Source: Desulfarculales bacterium UBA702 (GTDB lineage: Bacteria > Desulfobacterota > Syntrophobacteria > Syntrophobacterales > Syntrophobacteraceae). From it: a stretch of DNA of 64,000 nt. The notes beneath the pieces were generated by a model. The model ran no database searches. It saw only the letters and a program-made list of their open reading frames with translations, and was not told the DNA's origin. The DNA lies in NCBI GenBank assembly GCA_002298165.1, contig DBMI01000107.1, positions 815-64,814 of the forward strand. The letters run 5' to 3'. The position numbers and the translations under genes were made by a program. Shown one piece after another: positions 43,386 through 51,805 of this stretch (positions are counted from its first letter, which is position 1; every line of letters begins with the position of its first letter).

Positions 43386-44462
43386 TCAGGACAGGATCAT
43401 GGGCTGACCGCCGTCCATGTCCCTGATCTTCTTGAGCGTCCTGTAAGGAATCTTGGACAGGAAGTCATCGTAGGTCTCACATCCGAAGATATACTCGTCG
43501 TAATACTTCTTAAGATGGTCCTTATTGCCGGTCTTCCTGAATTCCTCCGATGCGCTGCGGAACATCAGAATGTGTTCCATGTCGAACCAGTAGTTTCCGT
43601 AGCATGCGCCAGGGTAGCTCGCAAAGCGCTGTTCGATGACAGCATCCACCGCCGTGTATGGGATCTCGGTCAGGTTTGGATAGGTGCGGATGTTCTCAAG
43701 CGGTATCAACTGCTCGGTCGTCACCACCGTGTGGGAAGCCGCCATGGCAATCTCGGGGCAGGTGCAGTGAGCGCCAAACAGGCGGCAGTTGCCATGCATG
43801 TCGGCTGCCGTGACATTCAAGATACCGAGGTCAGGATAGCATGCCGGGACCAGGTAGGTATTCTTGCCCGAAAAAGGACTTTGGATCATTTTGCCCCGGT
43901 TTACCAGCTCCATGTCCGCTCCGCCGTGGTCGCGCACCGGCAGGAACTCCAGTCCCATGGCGGCGGCCTTGAACCTGGCCGACATTCCATAGTTGGTGTA
44001 GTCATCGAGTTCGACGAGGCTATTCTGACAAAGATGCCTAAAAAGAGGGGCAATTCCGATTACTTCGTAGCCCCACCAGGCAAGCTCCACCCTCTTGATC
44101 GAGAGGTGGGAGGGGTCGACCAGCATGGCCCCGGCCAGCAGTTCGGGACAAATCGAATTTGACTGGAAGGAGAGGGTCAGGTCTTTTGCGCCCTTGCGGA
44201 TGATTTCATGGACCAATGCAACCGGCGGACGTGTATTTACGAAACCGCCGATGGCAATGTTGATGCCGTCCTTGACATACTTCGCAATCGCGTCCTTGAT
44301 GTTGGTCCTTTTGTCAATTAGCCCCTTGGGCTTTTGGACCATGGTCTTCCTGGCCTGTTCGGGAGAAGGCCCCCACCAGGTAAACCCACCGTTGCAATCT
44401 CTGATTTGCTTGTCATCCAGATTGGATACCCGACAGATTGGCGATTGAACTTTTTCCTTCAT
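43386..44462 (-). CDS. glutaconate-type CoA-transferase, subunit A
   Basis: 358-residue alpha subunit with IAIGGFVNTRPPVALVHEII near residue 70 and DLTLSFQSNS downstream. The first 40 residues (CRVSNLDDKQIRDCNGGF) are an extension not needed for the fold. GGAGG lies before the ATG at 44462. With subunit B it forms a two-gene transcript with its own terminator. Whether it works with the ligase-mutase operon on the other strand is open: it could provide an ATP-free activation route for the same or another acid. Confidence 0.88.
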   Translation of the reverse strand: MKEKVQSPICRVSNLDDKQIRDCNGGFTWWGPSPEQARKTMVQKPKGLIDKRTNIKDAIAKYVKDGINIAIGGFVNTRPPVALVHEIIRKGAKDLTLSFQSNSICPELLAGAMLVDPSHLSIKRVELAWWGYEVIGIAPLFRHLCQNSLVELDDYTNYGMSARFKAAAMGLEFLPVRDHGGADMELVNRGKMIQSPFSGKNTYLVPACYPDLGILNVTAADMHGNCRLFGAHCTCPEIAMAASHTVVTTEQLIPLENIRTYPNLTEIPYTAVDAVIEQRFASYPGACYGNYWFDMEHILMFRSASEEFRKTGNKDHLKKYYDEYIFGCETYDDFLSKIPYRTLKKIRDMDGGQPMILS

Positions 44463-45121
44463 TCTTTGCCTCCACAGCAGTTGAACGTTGACTCGTCAGC
44501 TTTGCGCCGGAACAAAATCCAACGGGGAATGGGAATGTGAGTTTAGAATAAGAAAACTTTCACGACCTCTCGATTACGACAACTTCGCCTCAACGTCAAG
44601 TAAAAGCCTTATGGGACAATGCATTTAACGCCTTAAATTCCGGATTGAATGCTTTGGTGAAATTTTGGGAACGATGCAGCAAATGCGCCTGGTAAGATGT
44701 TTCAGAAGGAATGGTGAGCTTGTGCATTGTTTCACATCAGCAGAAGTGATGCGCTAATGATTTCAGCTTTAATATTCCAGTTGACGCGCTCTATTCCAAA
44801 ACTGTGTCAATGGGAACGAGCAGGTGGGGCAGGCTTTCCAGCCTGCCCTTTCATGAAAGCTCCGAGATTAAGACCGCTGAAGGGTGGCCCGGTCCCTGGG
44901 CGGGATTCCGGGCGCGTAGCGCAAGAGGAGAGATATGTTTCATCATTTTTTCGGCTGGACCGTGCATATCTTGTTCTCTTGTCCTTACGGACACGGATAG
45001 GCAAGCTATCCGTGCCACCCGCGTGGAAGCAAGCGATCATAATAAACAGTGCAACGATAGTAGTCTTGAAGGCAATTCTGGAAGCGCCTCCCCCACAGTT
45101 GAATCTCTTTTCCCGTTGGCG
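44463..45121. other. gene-free region with several palindromic repeats
   Basis: Upstream DNA of the CoA-transferase genes followed by repeats. GGGCAGGC-tttcca-GCCTGCCC is a perfect hairpin at 44827-44848. ATTCCGGGCGCGTAGCGCAAGAGGAG near 44911 is the inverse of a sequence near 15954 (CTCCTGCGCTACGCGCCCGGAA). The double-hairpin repeat follows at 44978. No credible gene is present. Confidence 0.5.
44978..45022. repeat. dispersed double-hairpin repeat, copy 2
   Basis: Matches 84-127 at about 41 of 45 positions by eye: GTCC-ttac-GGAC, GGATAG-gcaag-CTATCC, GTGCCACCCGC. Same strand orientation as copy 1. Confidence 0.65.
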
Positions 45122-45161
45122 AAAAACAAGAAGGGCGGCAACCTTCCGGTGCCGCCCTTCT
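45122..45161 (-). terminator. intrinsic terminator of amt
   Basis: On the minus strand GAAGGGCGGC, short loop, GCCGCCCTTC, then TTGTTTTT, about 50 bases past the amt stop. Confidence 0.85.
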
Positions 45162-45210
45162 CGAAAGCGCTTGGCGCCTTCTCCATATGCCTCGAAACTA
45201 TCCTCTCAAT

Positions 45211-46527
45211 CTAGAAAGTATAGCCAACCTCTCCGTGAAGTTCCTTATCCAGGCCGTTGATTTCCTCATCGCCTTCAACCCTGAGCCCCATTGTTTTCTC
45301 AAGAACGAGTCCGAGCAATAAGGTTACAACCAGGCTATAGACCCCGACGGCAGCGACCCCGATCAACTGTGCCCAGAACTGGTCAAAGCTCCCGGTGATA
45401 AGGCCCTTGGCACCAACTGTAGCAAAAATTCCCGTTGCAAGTGGACCGATGACACCCCCGATTCCGTGGACGCCAACAACGTCCAGCGAATCATCGTATC
45501 CGAATTTGAATTTGAGCCTGACCCCGTAAAAGCAGATCAACCCCGCGGCAAAACCGATCACTATGCCCCACTCAGGCTTGACATAACCGGCGGCCGGGGT
45601 AATGGTTGCGAGTCCGGCGATGATGCCGGTAGCCATGCCCAGTGCGCTCGGCCGTTCGAGGAGCAACCACTCCATAATCATCCAGGCGCAAGCCGCCGCA
45701 GCCGCCGCAGTCATGGTGGTTATAAATGCAAGGGCCGCACTTGAATTGGCGGCCAGGGCGCTCCCGGCATTGAATCCGAACCACCCGAACCAGAGAAGTC
45801 CCGCCCCGAGGATCGTGATCGTTAGGTTATGAGGAATGAACATCTCGCTCGGAAACCCGATCCGCCTCCCAAGCATGTACGCCAGGACGAATGCCGAAAT
45901 ACCCGATGAAAGGTGCACCACCAGCCCCCCGGCAAAATCGATTACACCGAGTTTGGCAAGCCATCCCCCTCCCCAGATCCAGTGGCAAACGGGGTCATAG
46001 ACCAGAAACGACCAGAGGATGATAAATACGACGTACGTGCTGAATTTGATGCGCTCGGCAATCGCACCGCTTATGAGCGCGGGCGTTATTATCGCAAACA
46101 TTCCCTGAAACATTATGAATGCGTAAGAGGGCACCGATCCGCTAAGCGTCTCGGGTTCTATACCCTTTAAAAAAAGCTGGCTAAGATCGCCAATCCAGGC
46201 ATTTCCCGGACCGAATGAGAGAGAATATCCGATTATTATCCACTGGACCCCGATTACTCCCAATGCAACAAAAGAGTGCATAATGGAGTTGAGAACATTT
46301 TTCTTCTGAACCATTCCGCCGTTAAATAAGGCAAGTCCCGGCAGCATCAGCATGACGAGCGCGGACGATATCAGGAGCCAGGAAGTATCGCCCGTGTTAA
46401 GGCATTGCGCATCGGCGGCAAGCGCCCCGGCGGGAAAGAGGAGGAGCCCAAAAATTATCCCGAGAGCCCCTCGGCATGGTACAATAGTTTGAAAGTCCGG
46501 GAACTTCCGTCTAAATGCCTGGTGCAT
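45211..46527 (-). CDS. amt: ammonium transporter Amt
   Basis: 438-residue inner-membrane ammonium channel with a signal-like first segment (ALGIIFGLLLFPAGALA) and eleven expected helices. The twin pore histidines lie in DPVCHWIWGGG and VVGVHGIGG. FNAGSALAANSSAALAF and MLMLPGLALFNGGMVQKKN are family signatures. The ATG at 46527 is chosen because AAGGAG lies seven bases upstream; the frame is open 84 bases further, but that part lies in the leader. A sigma-54-like promoter is at 46587. Divergent from glnK, whose product blocks Amt when nitrogen is plentiful. Confidence 0.95.
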   Translation of the reverse strand: MHQAFRRKFPDFQTIVPCRGALGIIFGLLLFPAGALAADAQCLNTGDTSWLLISSALVMLMLPGLALFNGGMVQKKNVLNSIMHSFVALGVIGVQWIIIGYSLSFGPGNAWIGDLSQLFLKGIEPETLSGSVPSYAFIMFQGMFAIITPALISGAIAERIKFSTYVVFIILWSFLVYDPVCHWIWGGGWLAKLGVIDFAGGLVVHLSSGISAFVLAYMLGRRIGFPSEMFIPHNLTITILGAGLLWFGWFGFNAGSALAANSSAALAFITTMTAAAAAACAWMIMEWLLLERPSALGMATGIIAGLATITPAAGYVKPEWGIVIGFAAGLICFYGVRLKFKFGYDDSLDVVGVHGIGGVIGPLATGIFATVGAKGLITGSFDQFWAQLIGVAAVGVYSLVVTLLLGLVLEKTMGLRVEGDEEINGLDKELHGEVGYTF

Positions 46528-46586
46528 GTATTCTCCTTGGCCTGATCTGTGAGGTAAATTGTTTAAGGGAGCAGTGGACGGAGAAG

Positions 46587-46602
46587 AGCAACATGTGTAC
46601 CA
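46587..46602 (-). promoter_or_regulatory. sigma-54 promoter of amt
   Basis: TGGTAC-ACATG-TTGCT on the minus strand: GG and GC elements ten bases apart, matching TGGCAC-N5-TTGCA with two mismatches. Transcription would begin about 48 bases before the start codon. Nitrogen control through NtrC is expected; no clear NtrC dyad was identified. Confidence 0.6.
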
Positions 46603-46978
46603 TTCGGACAAAGAATCGCCTCAAGACTGTTTGCAAAGGCGTGCCTGCGGAGAGCGCGGGTTTCCATGGGTTTCGAAAACCCGATGCGCTAAATTATTGA
46701 TGCTACATTTTCGTTAGATTAAGAGTTGAATGAGGAAATAAACTACAATTTTGTGCCGGTTTTTTTCACTCGATTCCATCTACACCAACGGGTGGCAATC
46801 AAATTCGTCTAACCAGGATTGGTTGCAGGATAAAAAATAACATTTTTGGATTCTTGATTTGCATGTCCCGAGTCTTTTGGGTACAAATTCGTGCGCACTC
46901 AAAATCAAAGCCCGCATAACATAAGTGGAAGTGTCTCATACCATTTTGCGTTCAAGTTCCTTCTCATGAGAGTTGGAT

Positions 46979-47046
46979 TGTAGGGTGGACAGAAGCGGAG
47001 CGCTGCCCACCGGCAGCGGTGGGCACAAAGTGCCAACCCTACACCC
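46979..47046. repeat. GTGGGCAC palindromic repeat, copy D3
   Basis: GTAGGGTGG at the left is inverted as CCAACCCTACA at the right, with CTGCCCACCGGCAGCGGTGGGCAC between. Same family as 21201, 42318 and 53111. It lies in the 678-base region between amt and glnK, which otherwise contains the two promoters and AT-rich sequence. Confidence 0.6.
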
Positions 47047-47121
47047 TACCGGTTTTGATCAAATCTTGAGTGCAACTTCGTATCATTGGGACCGAAATAT
47101 ATTTATAAAACAAACGCTCCT

Positions 47122-47137
47122 TGGCATGACACTTGGT
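47122..47137 (+). promoter_or_regulatory. probable sigma-54 promoter of glnK
   Basis: TGGCAT-GACAC-TTGGT: the -24 element is nearly ideal and the spacing is correct, but the -12 has GG instead of GC. It would start transcription about 58 bases before the glnK ATG. Confidence 0.45.
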
Positions 47138-47205
47138 ATCTCGAAGAGGGTGAAAAGCACGCTCCCCTGTCAGCTTTTTAAAATAGATCCGGAAAGGAAT
47201 CGATA

Positions 47206-47544
47206 ATGGTAAAGATTGAAGCGATTATTAAACCATTTCGCGTCACCGAAGTTCAGGAGGCTCTTTCGGCAATCGGGATCCAGGGCATGACCATCGTCGA
47301 AGTAAAGGGATTTGGTCGCCAGAAAGGGCACGTGGAAATTTATCGAGGGGCGGAATACCAGGTCAATTTTGTTCCAAAGGTGCTGGTCATGGTCGTAGTA
47401 CCGGACACAATCGCTGAAAGTGCGATCGAAGCCATTCAAAAGGCGGCCTATACGGGAAAAATCGGAGACGGGAAGATTTTCCTGTCGCGAATCGACGACG
47501 CCATGCGAATTCGCACAAAAGAGATGGGAACGGAAGCTCTTTAA
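47206..47544 (+). CDS. glnK: PII nitrogen regulatory protein GlnK/GlnB
   Basis: 112-residue trimeric signal protein that reads 2-oxoglutarate and ATP/ADP. MVKIEAIIKPFRVTEVQEAL and KGFGRQKGH are signatures, the T-loop EIYRGAEYQVNFVPK carries the uridylylation tyrosine Tyr51, and the B-loop is TGKIGDGKIF. Linkage to amt indicates the GlnK branch. AAGGAAT precedes the ATG. Unusually, amt and glnK are divergent with separate promoters rather than one glnK-amt operon. Confidence 0.95.
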   Translation: MVKIEAIIKPFRVTEVQEALSAIGIQGMTIVEVKGFGRQKGHVEIYRGAEYQVNFVPKVLVMVVVPDTIAESAIEAIQKAAYTGKIGDGKIFLSRIDDAMRIRTKEMGTEAL

Positions 47545-47671
47545 TCAGCACGGGATTTTAAATGAAGTGTCGGGAGACCGTGCTAAAACCAGTTAGCACT
47601 TATGGGACTCGTTTTCATAAGCGCTCAAATAAGCAAGAAAGTTATTTAACTTTTTGCCGATGGGCCCTTCT

Positions 47672-47764
47672 CGTCACCCCCGCGAAGGCGGGGGTCCAGT
47701 GTCTTTCTGTTTGAAATTACATCAGAAAAAGAGACGCTGGATTCCCGCCTGCGCGGGAATGACG
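47672..47764. repeat. REP-like palindromic unit
   Basis: A long imperfect palindrome: CGTCACCCCCGCGAAGGCGGGGG at one end and CGCCTGCGCGGGAATGACG at the other, each containing its own hairpin. Related pieces occur at 39885-39940 and 53207-53245. A half of repeat C (GGGAGACCGTGCTA) lies just upstream at 47574. The region 47545-47832 holds nothing else. Confidence 0.65.
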
Positions 47765-47832
47765 GCTTTCGCAGTCACAACATCCCGCTTATTTAAGCAC
47801 TTATTGGACTCGTTCTCCCGCTCTTTTACATG

Positions 47833-50460
47833 CTATGGCGCGCCGCAGATGTCCCGGTAAGGGCAATACTCATCGCAAGACTCGTCCTTTTCAAGCCATC
47901 GTGGAGGGACCTCTCCCGATGCAATCCGATTCAAGAGGCCGGCAAGCAGTTCCTGCCAATTGTCAAGGAAAGCATCCTCGCCCTCCCGTGGATTGAAGAC
48001 AAGCATGTGTTTTACTTTTCCGGGTGAGCCGAGATCGATATACCCTGCCCCGCTGGAGCCTCCTCCCACACCCTTGATCAGCCCGCTCTTTACCGCCAGA
48101 AGATAGGCCGGAAGCTGCGGCGCCGTGCCTTCGCGGACTTCTCTTTGAGACGGCACCCTGCCCGTCTTGTAATCCCAGCAGATTGTTCCCACCCCCGGAT
48201 GATAGTCTACCCGGTCAAGCCTTCCTTTAATCCGCGCGGAAGACCCCGCCAGTTCCAGGCCCGAAAAGCCGCATTCAGCGCTAACCCAGGTCCAGCCTTC
48301 TTCAATTCTTTTCCATTCCTCTTCCAGCCACATTAAAAGAAGGCCAGGAAAATCTTCCCTACCGGTAAGGCGCTCCAACTCAACCTGCCACACCGCCCCC
48401 GAAAGGTCCGGCGCAAGTTTTTCGACCACGGTTTCTTCCAAAATCCTTCTTAAACACTCGAAGGTGATTTCTCCGGACTGCATGGCAGCAGAGGCCCTGG
48501 AGACGAACGCCGCAAGGATTTCGTGGACTTTTTGCCCTTTTTCGGGAGGTGCTATCCCGGCTTCGATTGCCGGCAGCTCCTCAATTCGGAGAAAGTGCCT
48601 GAGGAAAAACCGTGCCGGGCAGTTGAGTGCGCTTTCCAGAGCGCTGACCGAGACCGGTTCGTCAAAATTGATTGGAGACATGCGGAAATCTTTTTCATCG
48701 ATGCTTACGGCCTGTTCGGGTTTTTCCCGAATCCCGGATATACTCCGGCGTACCCACTCTGCCCTTTGCATCGCCGGCAGTGCGTCTTTCCAGGCAATTA
48801 CCGGACTGATCTTCCTTTCGAACTCGACCGGCCAGAAGGGTGATGGAAGGCAAATATCGCCCTCGCGGCTCATTGCCGGGCGGCTCAAGGTAATTTCGGG
48901 GGCGGAAGCACAAAGATTTCCAAAAACATATCGTCCGAAATCAAGCTGACTTTCAGGCGATCCTCCAAGCACTTTCTTTAGCTCTCCCTGCCCGAGTAGC
49001 GGAAGGGCGCGGGCCGGCTGAGGCAGGCTGCCCGAGACCAGGCCGGGGATGAAAACTTTGGCGAAATCGAGCCCCCTTGCGTCAAGCCTTCCAAGCACCT
49101 GGATTCCGGCATCCTCAAGGCCGGTCTTTTGAACCCTGATGCGTGATGCCGCCGATGCCAGCAGCTCGGAAAACTCCGATACGCCAAGCATGGCAGGGCC
49201 GAATTCCCTGGCGAATCTTGCGAGCAGTTCGTCCAGGCTGCTCCACGAGATCCGGTCCAGTTCATTTGCGATTACCGGAAACTCAAACCGTTGCCAGATC
49301 CGGCGTAAATCTTCAGACCACAAGGTTGCTGATTTCTCTGTCCCTGAAATAAATGGAGATAGGAGAGCACCTATTTCATCCCCTTTTTCCGGAAAAATCT
49401 CCGCTGCCGATTGCCGTATGGCCCGAAGCATTTCATCAAGTCCGGTGTCGATTTGCTCGTTTCTCCACTGCAGGTCCCAAGACGCCAGTTTGCGGCTCCA
49501 GCGCGAAAAAGTCCCATAATAGGCCGAGCGAATAAGAGTGAAAAAGTCGTGCCGCTTCTGACCATTCACCGCAAGGCGCACCGGGAGGAGCGCCGCGCAG
49601 AAAAGAGGCCTGTCGGCGAGGCTGGTTTCCGGGGCCAGATTGTATGCGGCCAGATCACCCGTTACCGGCTCGCCCAGCAGGTCTTCGAGATGCGCTGCAA
49701 GTGCCTGAGTCCCAAAATCCCTGTCGAGCGAGACAACCGCTATTTCATGCGGAGCAAGGTGAGCGGCCGATTCCAGCATTTTTTCCACAAGGCCGGTGAG
49801 TTCCTGATCGGGGTCCGAAAATGAGAGTGCTTCCGGTTGGGCACGGCCCATGGGGAGCGGCAAGAATTCCGTCCTGGAAACGTGTTCCAGTGTGCCAAGC
49901 AGTTCTCTTTCCAGATGTCCGGCAAACTCAAACCCCACAAATGCCATTTTTCCCGGAGTAGCAGGGCCGCGGCCGAGAGTCTGGAGTATTTTCCCCGGCA
50001 GCTGAGCGGGGTGGAACAAGGAAGCATCTTCCAGGCCCCGCCGGAAGTGGACCCACAACTCGCGGCGCCACTCAATCAGGCGGTTTGCTGTTTCACCTCT
50101 GCCTGGGTCCATTCCGTAGCGCAGGAGACTATCGAAACTTTCATCGAGCAGGTGAATAAGACCTACGTCAGCCAGGATCGGCTCCGGGGGAGGACTAAAT
50201 TCGAGGCACTCTTTTAAAATTCGCCAGCGTTCGAACGCCGAAGCCGGGCGATCTTCCGGCCAGGTTTGAGACCAAAATGAGTCCATCCACCGATTTAGCG
50301 TAAAGATCCGGGGAGACTCCCACGCAATGTTTCCAGCAGCAAGCCGCCTTTGGCGAAATTTGCGCTGGATCTGGTGGACAAACCTCTCCGTTTCGGCCAG
50401 TACGGTGAAGCCGCTCTCCAGAAGGTCGAGAATGCGATCCTGCAGATTCCTGTTTGTCAT
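47833..50460 (-). CDS. RecB-family PD-(D/E)XK nuclease, AddB-like
   Basis: 875 residues. The C-terminal nuclease domain has GRLDRVDYHPG, then ICWDYKTGRVP (the D-YK catalytic pair) and a helix with QLPAYLL. Four cysteines suited to an iron-sulfur staple flank it: one in ALNCPARFFLRHF and three in CDEYCPYRDIC at the C-terminus, as in AddB and related nucleases. The N-terminal 600 residues look like an inactivated helicase fold; no Walker A is visible. No UvrD/AddA-like helicase gene adjoins it. The ATG at 50460 is preferred over a TTG at 50514. A role in double-strand break processing is inferred. Confidence 0.82.
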   Translation of the reverse strand: MTNRNLQDRILDLLESGFTVLAETERFVHQIQRKFRQRRLAAGNIAWESPRIFTLNRWMDSFWSQTWPEDRPASAFERWRILKECLEFSPPPEPILADVGLIHLLDESFDSLLRYGMDPGRGETANRLIEWRRELWVHFRRGLEDASLFHPAQLPGKILQTLGRGPATPGKMAFVGFEFAGHLERELLGTLEHVSRTEFLPLPMGRAQPEALSFSDPDQELTGLVEKMLESAAHLAPHEIAVVSLDRDFGTQALAAHLEDLLGEPVTGDLAAYNLAPETSLADRPLFCAALLPVRLAVNGQKRHDFFTLIRSAYYGTFSRWSRKLASWDLQWRNEQIDTGLDEMLRAIRQSAAEIFPEKGDEIGALLSPFISGTEKSATLWSEDLRRIWQRFEFPVIANELDRISWSSLDELLARFAREFGPAMLGVSEFSELLASAASRIRVQKTGLEDAGIQVLGRLDARGLDFAKVFIPGLVSGSLPQPARALPLLGQGELKKVLGGSPESQLDFGRYVFGNLCASAPEITLSRPAMSREGDICLPSPFWPVEFERKISPVIAWKDALPAMQRAEWVRRSISGIREKPEQAVSIDEKDFRMSPINFDEPVSVSALESALNCPARFFLRHFLRIEELPAIEAGIAPPEKGQKVHEILAAFVSRASAAMQSGEITFECLRRILEETVVEKLAPDLSGAVWQVELERLTGREDFPGLLLMWLEEEWKRIEEGWTWVSAECGFSGLELAGSSARIKGRLDRVDYHPGVGTICWDYKTGRVPSQREVREGTAPQLPAYLLAVKSGLIKGVGGGSSGAGYIDLGSPGKVKHMLVFNPREGEDAFLDNWQELLAGLLNRIASGEVPPRWLEKDESCDEYCPYRDICGAP

Positions 50461-50636
50461 AAACTCAATTATGCACCGGGGAGGAAGGAATTTCAAATAA
50501 GTACGGAATTTCAAACCAGGGTAAGCGTCGGTGTGACGGCCGGCCGAGCTACGGCAACAGGTCGGAGAGAAAAATTAATGTCAGATACTTAGGAAGTGGG
50601 CAGCCTAAAGTCCCGGACTACGGGCAGCAATCGCCT

Positions 50637-51710
50637 TTAACTTGAACTCGGCCGGCTTTCGGACGCACCGGAAAACAAGCCTAACTGCTTCTCGTATGCT
50701 GTCGGTACTTCAATTATCTGTATGGGCGTAAGCCGCCCAAAGATTTCCACCGGCCGGATGAATTGGCGCAGAAGACCACCGAGCACTTCCATTTGGGTCG
50801 GGTAGGAATTGAGTGCTTGTTGTTTTTTCGAAAGCTCTTCGGTACTCATCGAGAAATCAAGCCATTGAGAGCCGGAAAGCTCTTTTACAGCTATTTTCGA
50901 GCCGCCGATCCCGGTGGCGGCAATCCATTTTTTCCACATTCCGGCATCGGGATAATCCCTGTAATGAACCAGGTATGTAAAAACCGAGATCTTTTGCAGG
51001 GATATACGTTCATCGCTGTCAAATCTTCTTAGCGAATCGAGCACGAACACCCCCGTTGCGGCATGATCGGGATGCAAATCCCTTGGGTCGGGTATTATCA
51101 CCCAATCCGGTTTAAAATCCTGCAGTATGCGCTCGATCTCCGTTTCCAGGTCTCGGCCATCGTATTTCAGGCGCATGTACGAGCTTCTATAGCGGCTGTG
51201 ATTGAGATGAGTATAAGGAGAGGTATAAGGTTTGAGGCTGGTCCAGTACTGCCAGAGATGGTCGAGCCCCTGGTCCGGAAATCCCAGGAATATTGCCTGT
51301 TTTTGCTTTAGGCCGAGATGAGAGATCGCCTTCAGCGCTTCCTCATGCCTCTTTATGCCGTAGTTTACAAAATCGGACGCCAGCACCTTCGCTTCGCCCG
51401 ATTCTTTCCGTACACCCTCGAGATAGCCGTCCCCGTTAGTCATAAAGACCACACGGACCTTCCCGCCCTTTTCGAGAACTCGCTGGATGAGACCGCCGGC
51501 GGCCAGAGTTTCGTCATCGGGATGGGGGCTGAACACAACTACCCGTACACCCGAGGGAACATCAAACCCGTTCGCTTCCGCCGCCGGTGCTCCAGCGGGC
51601 ACACTATCCTGATCTTTTGGCGCCGACTCTGCTGCCGATCCACGCAGGGGCAAAGACACCAAAAAAATGGCAGATAAGATAATCGTCAGTACAGTTCTAA
51701 TTGATCTCAA
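50637..51710 (-). CDS. exported PIG-L (LmbE-like) deacetylase
   Basis: 357 residues with a signal peptide (1-27, ILSAIFLVSLPLRGSAA). The zinc-binding motif HPDDE (about 62-66, FSPHPDDETLAAGG) and the second site HPDH (DPRDLHPDHAATG) identify a PIG-L N-acetylglucosaminyl deacetylase-type hydrolase. Export sets it apart from the cytoplasmic bacillithiol/mycothiol enzymes and suggests action on cell-surface sugars. TTG start: AGAGGA lies eight bases upstream. It is next to a NagX-like membrane acyltransferase, so the two may trim and acylate the same glycan (inference). Confidence 0.85.
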   Translation of the reverse strand: MRSIRTVLTIILSAIFLVSLPLRGSAAESAPKDQDSVPAGAPAAEANGFDVPSGVRVVVFSPHPDDETLAAGGLIQRVLEKGGKVRVVFMTNGDGYLEGVRKESGEAKVLASDFVNYGIKRHEEALKAISHLGLKQKQAIFLGFPDQGLDHLWQYWTSLKPYTSPYTHLNHSRYRSSYMRLKYDGRDLETEIERILQDFKPDWVIIPDPRDLHPDHAATGVFVLDSLRRFDSDERISLQKISVFTYLVHYRDYPDAGMWKKWIAATGIGGSKIAVKELSGSQWLDFSMSTEELSKKQQALNSYPTQMEVLGGLLRQFIRPVEIFGRLTPIQIIEVPTAYEKQLGLFSGASESRPSSS

Positions 51711-51805
51711 TCAGCTATCCTCTTGATTAACTATGAATTCTCAAATTTACACTCTCAATAATAATATGATTTCAGTCGCAAGCGCATGCTTTTGCGTGAG
51801 GACCT

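Noticed and set aside
46628..46642. A second sigma-54-like site for amt (AGGCAC...TTGCA on the minus strand).
   Set aside because: The GG to GC spacing is one base short; the site at 46587-46602 has correct spacing.
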